A stretch of 64,000 nucleotides of DNA, taken from positions 6,057,001 through 6,121,000 of the forward strand of contig NZ_CP165734.1 of assembly GCF_041200145.1 (NCBI RefSeq), in the 5' to 3' direction. The DNA comes from Bradyrhizobium sp. LLZ17. GTDB taxonomy: Bacteria > Pseudomonadota > Alphaproteobacteria > Rhizobiales > Xanthobacteraceae. The translations under genes were made by a program, and so were the position numbers. Below the pieces are notes generated by a model. That model ran no database searches and was not told the DNA's origin. It worked only from the letters and a program-made list of their open reading frames with translations. Of the stretch, positions 26,890 through 36,511 are shown piece by piece. Within the stretch, counting starts at the first letter, position 1; every line of letters starts with the position of its first letter.

Positions 26890-27417
26890 CTAATCCCGAT
26901 ATCGGCAGAACTCGTCGCCGTTTTCATACTCGATGCGGGTCTTAACGCGAGGATAAGGCCGCATTTCTGCATGATACCGTCCTTCACCGCGGCCCGGCGA
27001 ACCGTATCCAGAACCGCGGTCCATATCATCATCGTCGCGACGCCAGCTTCGGCCCGAGGTTCGATGGTCCTCATCTTGATCCATCATACGGCCCATCTGC
27101 CGATGCATCTGACGCATCCGATCCATATCCATGCGATCATCGCCGCGACCTTGCCGGGTGGTCCAATCACGATTGATGCGGGTGTCCTCAGCGCTCTGAC
27201 GGTCGCGATCGCGTGCCTGTTCTGATTGTTGCGGTGTACGGTCTGGCTGAACAGGGGTCTTTTGCGCTTGGACTTGGTCCGGCTGTTGCGGCGCTACCTC
27301 AGGCCGAGCTTGGGGAGAAGCTTGGTTAGCATCAGGCACTGTTTGCTGAGCAGAGGCAGTAACGGGCATAAAACTAGAGACTACAAGCAGGATGGCAGCC
27401 ATATCTGATCGACGCAT
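26890..27417 (-). CDS. secreted Gln/Asp/Arg-rich hypothetical protein
   Basis: A 175-residue protein with strong ribosome site GAGGTGAG and a signal peptide (AAILLVVSSFMPVTASAQQ, cleavage about residue 24). The mature part is low-complexity: Gln/Pro-rich, then Arg/Asp/Met-rich (MDMDRMRQMHRQMGRMMDQD, RRDDDDMDRGSGYG). The end VKTRIEYENGDEFCRYRD is better ordered and has the only cysteine. Possible metal-binding or envelope-stress protein by composition; no family claimed. Confidence 0.7.
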   Translation of the reverse strand: MRRSDMAAILLVVSSFMPVTASAQQTVPDANQASPQARPEVAPQQPDQVQAQKTPVQPDRTPQQSEQARDRDRQSAEDTRINRDWTTRQGRGDDRMDMDRMRQMHRQMGRMMDQDEDHRTSGRSWRRDDDDMDRGSGYGSPGRGEGRYHAEMRPYPRVKTRIEYENGDEFCRYRD

Positions 27418-27803
27418 GATCTCACCTCGCGAGTTTGCTGTCTAACCTCGTGAGGCGGTTTTCGTTCTTATGAAGCCGCGGCGTTCTGAAACGTCAGGGA
27501 TGATGACGCTCACGTCACGGGTCCTCCTCAGCATTCGGGCCAGGCGCACCGTCCGGTGTCGCTGGTAAACCGATCCGAAAGTGTACTTGCTTCGACTGCC
27601 GCCTTCGCCCATCTCGGCCCTCCCGACGGGCGCGCTGATGTCCGCTTCCAGGCTCAACCGCAAGTAAGCAGCCGGAATTACGAAAGGGCGCTTGTGACCC
27701 AATTGCGGACCAAGCCCCCTTGCGGAATCCGACACAGTCAGCTCAAAATTGGTTTTCCCTCGTGCTGCGTGAATTCCGACCAATCGAATTTTGGAGCCCT
27801 TCA
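27418..27803. other. intergenic region before the first PF04392 gene
   Basis: 386 bases with no reliable gene. It includes the boundary-element half GCGCTTGTGACCC at 27688-27700. Confidence 0.5.
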
Positions 27804-28763
27804 ATGTTGCGGCGCAATTTCATCAGGGCCATCGGGTACACCACGGTCGCGTGGCCGTGGATCGTAATGGCGCAACCAGCGACGAAGGTCTGGCGCATTG
27901 GCTATTTGGCTTCCGGCCCGTTAGACGGAGGGCTGGTTACCTTCAAGCAACAAATGGCTGATCAGGGCTATGTTGAAGGCAAGAGCTTCGTAATTGACGC
28001 CCGAGAGGCTCTAGGTCGGTTCGATCTTTTGCCGGGTTTCGCGAAGGAGATAGTAAGCGGCAGTCCGGATGTAATAGTCGCAGAAGCCACGCCCGCTATT
28101 GCAGCGGTACAGCATGAGACTTCGTCAATTCCCATTGTTATGTCGCCTTCAACTGATCCCATTGGCTCGGGTTTCGTTAAGAGTTTTGCCCATCCGGGAG
28201 GAAACATAACGGGCGTCGCCAACATGTTCGGCGATCTGACTGCGAAATCGTTGGAGATACTTCACCTCGTCGTCCCGAATGCAAAAACAGTCGCCGTGTT
28301 GATGTCCTCAAACCCGACCCACGCGGCGTTATTTGAAGTGGCGCGCAAGGGAGCCGAGAGAATTGGCCTTACCGCACTGCCATACGTCGCGCCAACTCCG
28401 GCAGATTTAGAACGAGTGTTCCTTGAGATAAAGAAGTCAAATTGCGAGGCTCTCTACGTCTTGGCGGACCCATACAGGCCGATAATTGCTGAATTGGCTG
28501 CATCCGCACAGCTTCCTTCGATCTACCAATATAGCCTGTTCGTTGATCTTGGAGGGCTTATGAGTTACGGCCCGGACGTCTTTAACCTTTTCAGGCGGGC
28601 TGCCGTGTATGTCGATAAGATTGTCAAGGGAGCAAAGCCCGCCGATCTCCCAGTTGAGCAGCCCACTAAGTTCGATTTCGTTCTGAACATGAAAAGTGCG
28701 AAGGCGCTTGGACTGTCGATACCTGAATCAGTGGTTGTATTGGCCGACAAGGTCATCGAATAA
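27804..28763 (+). CDS. ABC transporter substrate-binding protein, PF04392 type (copy A)
   Basis: A 319-residue periplasmic binding protein of the ABC_sub_bind family. Signal sequence MLRRNFIRAIGYTTVAWPW has RR near the N-terminus and resembles the MRRREF leader of this family. Conserved elements: VWRIGYLASGP, KPGxNITG-like HPGGNITGVANM, LGGLMSYGPDV and the C-terminal LNMKSAKALGLSIPESVVVL. Paralogs B, C and D follow within 10 kb. No ABC permease or ATPase is nearby, so the partner and ligand are unknown. Confidence 0.9.
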   Translation: MLRRNFIRAIGYTTVAWPWIVMAQPATKVWRIGYLASGPLDGGLVTFKQQMADQGYVEGKSFVIDAREALGRFDLLPGFAKEIVSGSPDVIVAEATPAIAAVQHETSSIPIVMSPSTDPIGSGFVKSFAHPGGNITGVANMFGDLTAKSLEILHLVVPNAKTVAVLMSSNPTHAALFEVARKGAERIGLTALPYVAPTPADLERVFLEIKKSNCEALYVLADPYRPIIAELAASAQLPSIYQYSLFVDLGGLMSYGPDVFNLFRRAAVYVDKIVKGAKPADLPVEQPTKFDFVLNMKSAKALGLSIPESVVVLADKVIE

Positions 28764-28766
28764 GGA

Positions 28767-28798
28767 AAATGACTTCCGCAAGTGGCCCGTTGCTGACC
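28767..28798. repeat. boundary element half (TTCCGcaagTGGCCC type)
   Basis: GACTTCCGCAAGTGGCCCGT lies directly after gene A and resembles the TCCG-(A/T)-TGGCCCATC motif found after genes C, D and the cyclase gene. See the fuller copies at 36321-36445 and 37508-37622. Confidence 0.4.
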
Positions 28799-28911
28799 TT
28801 CGCCCGCAGAGCCGCAATGTCTGGAGCTACACTAGACAGGAACATCTGTACAAATTGCCAAAATTGCAGAGAATGGCGACCTCCGCTTGAACCGCAAACC
28901 CATGCAATTCA

Positions 28912-29889
28912 ATGTTACGACGCAACTTCATTTCGCTTGCCGCTAGTGCCACGATAGGGTGGCCGATATTTGCGAACGCGCAACAGCAGGCCAAGAAGGT
29001 GTGGCGTATCGCCTACCTTTATCCGGGTTCGCTCGCCAACCCGCCTGACAAGGCAGTGTTCGATGTGTTCCGCGCGGAGATGCGGACACTGGGCTACGTA
29101 GAAGGTAAGGACCTTACAATCGACGATAGAAGCGCCGAGGGTAAGCTGGACAGGCTACCAGCTTTGGCGAGCGAACTCGTTGCGCTTCGACCAGACGTCT
29201 TTGTTGCCATCCTGACCCCCGCCATTGTCGCTGCGCAGAAGGCAACATCGCTTATCCCCATCATAATGGCACCGAGCATCAACCCGATCGGCCTCGGCTT
29301 CGTCAAAAGCCTTGCGAAGCCCGGCGGCAATATCACGGGCATATCGAGCATGACCGATGATTTGATGGGAAAGACCGCCGAACTCTTCCGCGCGATTGTG
29401 CCGACCGCAAGCCGGATTGGCGTGCTCATGTCGAACAACCCATCGCATGCTTGGCAATTTGAACTGGCCGAACGCGCCTTGAGCAACCAGGCCCTGACAG
29501 CCGTTCGAACGATGGCGCCAGCGCCAGAGGATCTAGAGCCAGCGTTTGAGACCATGAAGAAGCAGGGCTGCGCCGCATTTCTCGTGCTCGGCGATGCTAC
29601 TCGGCCCTCAATTGTGACTTTTGCGGCCCAATTCCGGCTACCGGCGATGTACCATTCCGCTGTCTATGGCCCCCTGGGCGGTCTGATGAGTTACACGGCC
29701 AAGCTCGACGCTATGTATCGCACCGCCGCGCAATATTGCGACAAGATCATGAGAGGTGCCGATCCGGCCGACCTTCCGGTTGAGCAACCGGTTATGTTTG
29801 AGCTGGTGCTCAACTTAAAAACGGCCGGGGCTTTGGGCTTGAGCCTTCCGGACAGTGTTTTGGTTCGCGCCGACAGAGTGATCGAATGA
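28912..29889 (+). CDS. ABC transporter substrate-binding protein, PF04392 type (copy B)
   Basis: 325 residues with leader MLRRNFISLAASATIGWPIF and a cleavable Ala-rich end (ANAQQ). Conserved blocks: VWRIAYLYPGS, LGYVEGKDLTIDDRSAEGKL, KPGGNITGISSM, LGGLMSYTAKLD, and LNLKTAGALGLSLPDSVLVR at the C-terminus. It lies 148 bases after copy A, same strand; likely an old tandem duplication, now diverged. Ligand unknown. Confidence 0.9.
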   Translation: MLRRNFISLAASATIGWPIFANAQQQAKKVWRIAYLYPGSLANPPDKAVFDVFRAEMRTLGYVEGKDLTIDDRSAEGKLDRLPALASELVALRPDVFVAILTPAIVAAQKATSLIPIIMAPSINPIGLGFVKSLAKPGGNITGISSMTDDLMGKTAELFRAIVPTASRIGVLMSNNPSHAWQFELAERALSNQALTAVRTMAPAPEDLEPAFETMKKQGCAAFLVLGDATRPSIVTFAAQFRLPAMYHSAVYGPLGGLMSYTAKLDAMYRTAAQYCDKIMRGADPADLPVEQPVMFELVLNLKTAGALGLSLPDSVLVRADRVIE

Positions 29890-30008
29890 GGCGCACCCAA
29901 ATCGGTGCTTTTCCCAAAATTCTTTGAGTCGGTTTCGGCGGTACATCCGTAGCTGACCTCATCTCCAGCCGCCGGTCTCGGCGCATGGGTAATCCACGTC
30001 GATACGGG

Positions 30009-30653
30009 CTATTCGAGCCCGAAAGAAAAGCTGTCAGCCAATGCCGCAGGGGGAACGGGCGGGCAATGCCCTTCTGACCTTATTGCATCGTCAAGTGAAC
30101 GTTCGAAGATATTGGGGCCCCAAACGATGAAGCGGATGCCACCCGGACGCTTGGGGTACAACGGGCCGAGCTGTCGGTCGTAGCGCGGACCAGCGAGGCT
30201 CCCAATGATCCATGCGTTGCGCGGCCAAGGCATGAACATCCAGAGCCTGTTGACGTCCAGCGCATAATTAAACGAGACGGTCAAACTCGTGCTCGCGGCC
30301 TTGACGTAAGGATCGGATTTTCCACGATCAACATCGGTGCCGCCCGTATTTCGGTATTCCGCGCCAATGGCCCGAAGTGTGGCATGCATGATCGCAAGCC
30401 GCGAATAGATGTTTGCTTCGCCAGTGCTCAAGTCATCGAACAAACGATCAAGCCTTAGGGCAAGAGCCTTGTCGTCCAGCATCGGAAACGGCAGCAGGGA
30501 TTTGGCCCGTCCCAGATACGCGCGATAGTCGGCGTTCGACACCGGGCCAAACGTGCAATTATCTTGCTCGGCATGCCGGTCTAACAGCGGCGCATAATTG
30601 GCAATAATGGCCGAGATGACCACGATTAGGGCGATTGTCTGCTTACGCTTCAT
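30009..30653 (-). CDS. hypothetical protein with N-terminal membrane anchor, 214 aa
   Basis: The likely start is ATG 30653 (MKRKQTIALIVVISAIIANY), a signal anchor or signal peptide. The remainder is soluble: RAYLGRAKSLLPFPMLDDKA, NIYSRLAIMHATLRAIGAEY, NYALDVNRLWMFMPWPRNAW, and a Pro/Trp-rich C-terminus. The frame is open far upstream, but that part is not protein-like. I do not recognise a family. It faces the cyclase gene divergently. Confidence 0.6.
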   Translation of the reverse strand: MKRKQTIALIVVISAIIANYAPLLDRHAEQDNCTFGPVSNADYRAYLGRAKSLLPFPMLDDKALALRLDRLFDDLSTGEANIYSRLAIMHATLRAIGAEYRNTGGTDVDRGKSDPYVKAASTSLTVSFNYALDVNRLWMFMPWPRNAWIIGSLAGPRYDRQLGPLYPKRPGGIRFIVWGPNIFERSLDDAIRSEGHCPPVPPAALADSFSFGLE

Positions 30654-30760
30654 CCCACGCCTTTCTCTCACGGAACTGAATACTAGCGCTTTACACGTAA
30701 AGATTGCATGTTTCCTAGCAGTCCAGATCCACGCTTGCGGGTGATCGAAGGGCCGCCCTT

Positions 30761-30871
30761 CTGCTGTCGGCCCATCGCTTCCGTTGGCGCGGTGCAACTT
30801 TCTGTCGCTTGATGGGAGTAAAGCGGAAGTTTGCCGCTCAGCGCCAGAGCGACGCTTTTGACCCGAACCGG
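30761..30871. repeat. boundary element upstream of the cyclase gene
   Basis: CTGCTGTCGGCCCATCGCTT at 30761-30780 and GAGCGACGCTTTTGACCCGA at 30847-30866 match the two conserved ends of the element seen at 36321-36445. It ends about 80 bp before the cyclase start. Confidence 0.5.
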
Positions 30872-30949
30872 TCGTTGGCGCCGCGATAGACACCTCGGCC
30901 GCTGAGCCATAAAGTCGTATCGGTCGGTGCTTTCCCGAGGGCGATCTGA

Positions 30950-32707
30950 ATGGCCGAAGAGCGCCTCCAAAGGAGGCTCGCAGCAATCCTCTCAGCCGAT
31001 GTGGTCGGCTACTCGCGCCTCATGGGCATTGATGAGGCGGGTACTCTCTCGCGTCTGAATGCCTTGAGGCGTGAACTGATCGACCCGGCGATCGCTGCCC
31101 ATTCAGGCCGGATCGTCAAGCTCATGGGCGACGGCGCGCTGGTGGAATTCGCGAGCGCCGTGGATGCCGTCACCTGCGCCATCGAAATCCAAAGGCAGCT
31201 TCGGGAGCACGACGCCCGTGGCACCAAAGCCGCGCCGATCCAATTCCGCATCGGCATCAACGTCGGCGACATCATCATCGAAGGCGACGATATCCTTGGC
31301 GACAGCGTCAACATAGCGGCGCGGATCGAAGGCGTCGCCGAGCCTGGGGGAATCTCGCTGTCGGAGGATGCTTGGCGGCAGGTGCAGGGCAAAGTGGCGG
31401 CCCACTTTGTGGATGGCGGCGAGCACAATCTGAAAAACATTGCACGGCCCGTTCGCGTCTATCGCGCGAAACTTGATGAAGACCGCGCTGCTGAGCCCGC
31501 CGCCGCACCGTTGCCATCAACCGACCCGCCGTCGATCGCCGTCTTACCATTCCAAAATATGAGTGGAGACCTCGAGCAGGATCATTTCTGCGACGGCTTG
31601 GTCGAGGACATCATTACGACTTTGTCGAAGCTTCCGGGATTAAGGGTGATCGCGCGCAATTCCAGCTTCGTCTACAAGGGGCGTTCAGTCGATGTGCGCG
31701 AGGCGGCGAAGCAACTTGGCGTGCGATATATCCTAGAGGGCAGCGTTCGCAAGAGCGGCAATCGCGTCCGGATCACTGCGCAGCTAATAGATGCAAAAGA
31801 CGGGACGCATCTCTGGGCGGAACGGTACGACCGCGCTATCGACGATATTTTTGCCATCCAGGACGAAATCACACTTGTCCTGGCAACCGAGATGCAAGTC
31901 AAACTCACGGAGGGCGAACAGGCGCGGCTGCATTACACAACGACCAAAAACGTCGAGGCTTGGACATATTGGGTGCAGGGGTTGTCTCACTACCGCGGGC
32001 CAGCGACCAAAGAGAATATGGGCCCTGCGCGGCTTTATTGGGAAAAGGCGCTTGCGCTTGACCCGACCTCGGCCGCGCTCAACGCAATGCTGGGCTTCAT
32101 GCACTGCTTGGACGCCCGCTTCAGCTGGTGGGATGACCGCGAAACAGCCCTCGGCAAGGCGCGCACCTATACAGACAAGGCGCTCGAACTTGAGCCTAGC
32201 AATGCCGACGCTTACAGGACATCAAGCGTCCTGTTACTCGCGCAGGGGCGCTATGAAGAAGCCGTGGTCAGTGCCAAGAGATCAGTACAATTGGCGCCTG
32301 GCTCTGCGGACGTGGGGGAACTTGCCAGTTTCGTTCTCGCATCATCAGGATATCCGGAAGAGGCGCTAATACTGATCGAAAGGGCGATGGCCCTTAATCC
32401 AAACCATCCAGCCTTTTATTTCGGCATTCTCGGGAACGCTTATCGCCTGTCGGGTCGAATTGAGGAAGCGATTGCCGCTTTTAATGCCTATGACGCCCGA
32501 CACCCCGGTTTTGGCCTTGCCGATCTCGTAATCGTCTATCAGGAGAACGGTCAAGCGGACGAAGCGAAGCAGATGGCCCAGCGTTTGTTGGCCGTCCGTC
32601 GGAACTTTACGATCACTTCATGGCTGAAAACCCAGTTTCGGCGCGATACGGCTCGGCTCGATGCTGATACTGCTGCCCTCCGCGTCGCTGGACTTCCCAT
32701 GGGCTGA
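30950..32707 (+). CDS. class III adenylate/guanylate cyclase with TPR region
   Basis: 585 residues. The cyclase domain (about 7-170) has the metal aspartates in LSADVVGYSRLM and KLMGDGALVEF and the nucleotide-binding ILGDSVNIAARIEGVA, all intact. A middle domain (SIAVLPFQNMSGDLEQDHFC, RYILEGSVRKSGNRVRITAQ, GTHLWAERYDRAIDDIFAIQ) is the TolB-like region typical of rhizobial cyclases of this type. TPR-like repeats occupy the C-terminal half (LYWEKALALDPTSAALNAML and others). No membrane helix. It probably makes cAMP in response to a bound partner; a Crp/Fnr gene and a second cyclase lie downstream. Confidence 0.92.
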   Translation: MAEERLQRRLAAILSADVVGYSRLMGIDEAGTLSRLNALRRELIDPAIAAHSGRIVKLMGDGALVEFASAVDAVTCAIEIQRQLREHDARGTKAAPIQFRIGINVGDIIIEGDDILGDSVNIAARIEGVAEPGGISLSEDAWRQVQGKVAAHFVDGGEHNLKNIARPVRVYRAKLDEDRAAEPAAAPLPSTDPPSIAVLPFQNMSGDLEQDHFCDGLVEDIITTLSKLPGLRVIARNSSFVYKGRSVDVREAAKQLGVRYILEGSVRKSGNRVRITAQLIDAKDGTHLWAERYDRAIDDIFAIQDEITLVLATEMQVKLTEGEQARLHYTTTKNVEAWTYWVQGLSHYRGPATKENMGPARLYWEKALALDPTSAALNAMLGFMHCLDARFSWWDDRETALGKARTYTDKALELEPSNADAYRTSSVLLLAQGRYEEAVVSAKRSVQLAPGSADVGELASFVLASSGYPEEALILIERAMALNPNHPAFYFGILGNAYRLSGRIEEAIAAFNAYDARHPGFGLADLVIVYQENGQADEAKQMAQRLLAVRRNFTITSWLKTQFRRDTARLDADTAALRVAGLPMG

Positions 32708-32824
32708 GCACGCTCTCACTTCCGAAATTGGCCCCAAGGCGAAGATCGCCATCGTGTCCGGCACGTCGGCAGTTGAGGCCAGACCGGAGATCGGGAAGAC
32801 CCGAGCAAATCGACGCGAATGACC

Positions 32825-34747
32825 GTGCGCCCCGAGGGCGCGAACTACAGTGAGGGAGGGTCTCACCCGGATAATTGTCGATTGGTCCGGAAGCTGGCAG
32901 GCGGCTCGGTCAGGTAACTGATCGGGTCGGAGCCCTGCGACAAAGGCGGCCTTGGGCTGCTGAGCGATCCGATGGGCCGTAACAAAGTGAAGCCCGAGCA
33001 GGCCTCGAAAGTTCTAATGCGGATGCCGACCCTCCGGTCATTTGGGGAAGGCCGCACGTGTGGGGAAGCAATCGACACGCGCACCCACGCGATCCGCCGG
33101 GGTAGTGGGTACGGCACGTCGGTAGGGTGGTTCGTAGTTACAGGGGGAGACCCGTCGCGGACGAGGGTAGCGGCCTCAGCATCGCATCAGGCGGTGGTCA
33201 TGGCGGGAGTCGGACGGGGCAGTAGGAGCGTTGATGCCGGGTAATGCCGGCGGAGCAAAGGGCCCCGACTTCTGGTGTGCTTTTGAAGATGGTGAGGTGA
33301 AGGTGATTGGTGATGAGCCTGACAACGCCTGATAAGATCCGGAGCCTTCAGAGAAAGCTCTACTGCAAAGCGAAGGCGGAGCCCACCTTCCGCTTCTATC
33401 TGCTCTACGACAAGATCTGTCGCGAGGACATCCTGGTCCACGCCTATCGGCTCGCCCGAGTTAATGCGGGTGCACCGGGTGTGGATGGGATCACGTTTGC
33501 TCAGATCGAGGAGCAGGGCCTGGAAGCATGGTTGGCGGGCTTGCGCGAGGAACTGGTCTCGAAAACATACCGACCTGATCCGGTGCGGCGGGTGATGATC
33601 CCCAAAGCGAATGGTGGCGAGCGTCCGCTCGGCATTCCGACCATTCGTGATCGTGTGATTCAGACTGCTGCCAAGATGGTGATCGAGCCGTTCTTCGAGG
33701 CTGACTTCGAGGACAATGCCTACGGCTACCGACCCGCTCGCGGGGCGGTGGACGCGGTCAAGGAAGTGCACCGGCATTTATGCCGGGGCTATGCTGACGT
33801 AGTTGATGCCGATTTGTCCAAGTACTTCGATACGATACCGCATTCCGAGCTGATAAAGTCAGTAGCCCGGCGTGTGGTGGATCGAAACGTCCTGCGCCTC
33901 ATCAAGATGTGGCTGAGGGCGCCGATCGAGGAACGGGACGCCGACGGGACCCGGCGCATGAGTGGTGGCAAGCGAAACACGCGCGGCACGCCGCAAGGCG
34001 GCGTCGCAAGTCCACTGCTGGCCAACATCTACATGAATCGGTTCCTGAAGCATTGGCGTTTGACTGAAAGCGGCGACACGTTCCGTGCTCACGTCGTCTC
34101 CTATGCCGACGACTTCGTTATCCTCAGCCGCGGCCGCGCGGCGGAGGCATTGGCGTGGACGAAGGTGGTGATGACCAAGCTCGGGTTGACGATCAACGAG
34201 GCGAAAACTTCGTTGAGAAACGCCCGAGAGGAACGCTTCGACTTCCTCGGCTACTCGTTCGGCGCGCATCGGTTTGAGGCGAACGGGAATTGGTATCTGG
34301 GTGCGAGCCCGTCCAAGAAGAGTGTGCAACGGCTCAAGACAAAGATCAGCGATCTACTGGTGCCGAGCAATATCGATCCATGGCCGGAAGTATGTGACAA
34401 GCTGAACAGGTCTCTGCGAGGCTGGTCCAACTACTTTGGCTACGGTTCGCGGAGCAAGGCATACCGTAGCGTCGATCAATACGTCTCTGAACGCTGCGCA
34501 GGTTCCTCGCGCGAAGACACAAAGTGCAAGGGCGCGGCAATCGCCGATTCACGTTCGATGTCATTCATCGAGAACTCGGCGTTCTGTGCCTTCAACGCCT
34601 GCCCAAAGCGGTCCCGTCGCGTGCATTGCGGTGAAGCCGGTCGGAAAGCCGGATGCCGGAAATCGGCACGTCCGGTTTGATGAGCGGGGATGGGAAACGG
34701 GGCGTTGGCCATAGGCCCCAAGCTACCGCGCCCATCCTCGACTCTAC
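32825..34747 (+). mobile_element. group II intron, about 1.9 kb, with maturase ORF
   Basis: The 5' end is GTGCGCCCCGAGGGCGC at 32825, the usual GUGCG-type start. The reverse-transcriptase gene sits in domain IV. Domain V is the hairpin at about 34646-34679 (AAGCCGGATGCCGGAAATCG then GCACGTCCGGTTT). Domain VI follows with GCGGGGATGGG pairing CCCATCCTCG and ends at CGACTCTAC near 34747. Exact splice sites are estimates. It is inserted in non-coding sequence, on the same strand as the flanking cyclase gene. Confidence 0.85.
33313..34634 (+). CDS. ltrA: group II intron reverse transcriptase/maturase, frameshifted
   Basis: Start ATG 33313 after AGGTGAAGGTGA. The reverse transcriptase shows GIPTIRDRVIQTAAKMVIEP, GYRPARGAVDAV, DADLSKYFDTIPH, GTPQGGVASPLLANIYM and the catalytic YADD (264-267). 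The maturase X domain follows (LNRSLRGWSNYFGYGSRSKA). The first frame runs to 34680 with an unnatural end. One base appears lost in GAACGCTGCGCAGG (about 34489-34502); restored, the C-terminus reads RRFLAKRHKVQGRGNRRFTF and ends at 34634, 440 residues. No endonuclease domain is seen. The lesion removes only the C-terminal ~45 residues. Confidence 0.9.
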
Positions 34748-34826
34748 CAAAGCAGTCGTTGACGGAAATCAACAGGATTGAATGCTCCACCAAGAGGGCG
34801 GCAATGCCGGGGCAGCCGGGAGATCG

Positions 34827-35027
34827 TCAGAGTGCGATTGTTTCCTCGACTACATGTTTCAGCGCCGTCCCCTCAGCGGACAGGGTCATTCGCAGTTTGA
34901 GCTTGCCACCTTTCACGGCCCCGCTACGCACTAGGTTCTCAATTTCACGCTGCGATGTAACTCCGACATGCTTCAGAAATTTACGGATAGCCATATTGAA
35001 GCGGTCTTCATCGAACTCGGCGGTCAT
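34827..35027 (-). CDS. DUF6494-like small protein, 66 aa
   Basis: ATG at 35027 gives MTAEFDEDRFNMAIRKFLKH, then VGVTSQREIENLVRSGAVKG and a beta-rich end KLKLRMTLSAEGTALKHVVE. This matches my memory of the DUF6494 family (FN-x-x-L/I-RKFLK-x-VGVTSQREIE). Function unknown. It is a stand-alone gene between the intron and PF04392 copy C. Confidence 0.75.
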   Translation of the reverse strand: MTAEFDEDRFNMAIRKFLKHVGVTSQREIENLVRSGAVKGGKLKLRMTLSAEGTALKHVVEETIAL

Positions 35028-35226
35028 GGGCTGTTCTCCCTGGTCGGTCAGGCGATGTCTAACACGAGGCGAGTAAAGACCCAACATCGAGGCCCAACTC
35101 GCGTCACCGCCGACTTCCTCCTCAACCCGATTGCCTACAACGTCGGCCCGGAGGCGAAGACGACACCCGAGGCTGCAAGGTCGGCCGCTTGAGGTGGACC
35201 GGACACGGCTGGCGCTGTCCCCGACC

Positions 35227-35254
35227 GCCGCTTGTGACCCAGCACGGACATGAC
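35227..35254. repeat. boundary element half before copy C
   Basis: GCCGCTTGTGACCCAGCACG at 35227-35246 followed by GACATGAC; matches GCGCTTGTGACCC before copy A and GACGCTTTTGACCC before copy D. It lies 86 bases (from GACCC) before the start of copy C. Confidence 0.5.
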
Positions 35255-35321
35255 CTAGCTCGTGCCAGCCAATCGAGTGTGCTAATTTGTTACGGCGCTA
35301 ACCCTGACATGCGAGGGAAGC

Positions 35322-36303
35322 ATGCGAGGTCGCGAATTCATGGCGCTCTTGAGCGGAGCGGTGGCCGCACGGCCAAGAGCAGTTCGAGCGCAGCAGTTCT
35401 TGCCATTGATCGGCGTCCTCAGCAGCGGCCCAGCCAAATTGCGTGATGATCAATCGGACGGTCTTCGGCGTGGGCTGAAGGAGGCGGGCTTCGTGGAAGG
35501 CGAGAACCTAAACATCCTATACCGCGGGGCGGATGACCAATACGACCGCTTGTCGGCATTGGCCTCCGAGCTAGTCAGCAGATCAGTTGCAGTCATCGCG
35601 ACCGCCGGTGGTCCAGTGGCGGCGCTCGCGGCCAAGTCGGCGACCAACACGATCCCGATTGTTTTCGCAGCTGTCTCCGACCCGGTAAAAAGCGGCTTGG
35701 TGGCAAGTCTCAATCGCCCCGGAGGCAATGTCACCGGCAAGGCCGGGTTGACTATCGAACTCGATGCCAAGCGGCTTGAACTGCTGAGCGAGCTGACCTC
35801 GACCCCGCGGCTCATCGGCGCGCTGGTAAATACCAATCGACCCGGGGGTCGAAGCCGAAGAGCATGATTTGCTTGCGGCGGCAAAGAAATTAGGCCGCGC
35901 ACTAGTGGTTCTTCGTACAGATAACGGGCCTTCGATCGAGGCGGCCTTCGCCACGTTGGCAAAACGTGACATTGCCGGGGTTCTGGTGGGTGCGGATGCG
36001 CTCTTCAATGATCATCGTCAGCAGGTCGTCTCGCTCGCAGCGCGCTACGCCATGGCAGGCGTCTATCCGTGGCGCGAGTATGTAGGCGCAGGAGGACTCG
36101 TAAGTTATGGGGCAAACCTGTCGGAAGGATACCGCTTATCGGGAGTGTACGTCGGTCGCATTCTAAAGGGAGAAAAGCCAGCCGATTTGCCAGTGGTTCA
36201 ACCTGAGAAATTTGAACTCGCGATCAACCTTAGAACGGCCAAGACGCTCGGTCTCGCTATCCCGCCAGCAATCATCGCTCGCGCCGACGAGGTAATCGAA
36301 TAG
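35322..36303 (+). pseudogene. PF04392 substrate-binding protein (copy C), one-base frameshift
   Basis: The first frame (35322-35867) holds the leader, IGVLSSGPAKLRDDQSDGLR, the GFVEGENLNILYRGADDQYD block and RPGGNVTGKAGL. The second (to 36303) holds KKLGRALVVLRTDNGPSIEA, GGLVSYGANLSEGYRLSGVY and the C-terminal LRTAKTLGLAIPPAIIARAD. They join if the G5 run at 35844-35848 is read as G4, giving about 326 residues. A single indel in a G run may be an assembly error rather than decay. Otherwise like copies A, B and D. Confidence 0.85.
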
Positions 36304-36320
36304 CGGCAGCTCTTGCTGCG

Positions 36321-36445
36321 GTGCACGAGTCCGATATTGGCCCATCCGCGAAGCGGCAAGCGAGCCTGAGCTCGTCCCGTCACCCGACTAAACTGGTAGT
36401 GAGCGGCGGGGTGTCAGAGCGACGCTTTTGACCCAACTCAGACAT
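36321..36445. repeat. intergenic boundary element between copies C and D
   Basis: Left end GTGCACGAGTCCGATATTGG then CCCATCCGCGAAG (36321-36353); right end GAGCGACGCTTTTGACCCAA then CTCAGACAT (36417-36445). The left end matches 37508-37540 at 28 of 33 positions. It stands between two PF04392 genes and ends 67 bases before the copy D start. Confidence 0.6.
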
Positions 36446-36511
36446 CACACCACTTGGACCTGAGCTTAAAATTTCTTACGCTCCGGTTGGCAGCATCGGG
36501 CGGGATTAGAA

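Noticed and set aside
30654..30986. N-terminal extension of the 214-aa hypothetical protein
   Set aside because: It crosses the boundary element and the start of the cyclase gene; ATG 30653 begins a membrane anchor.
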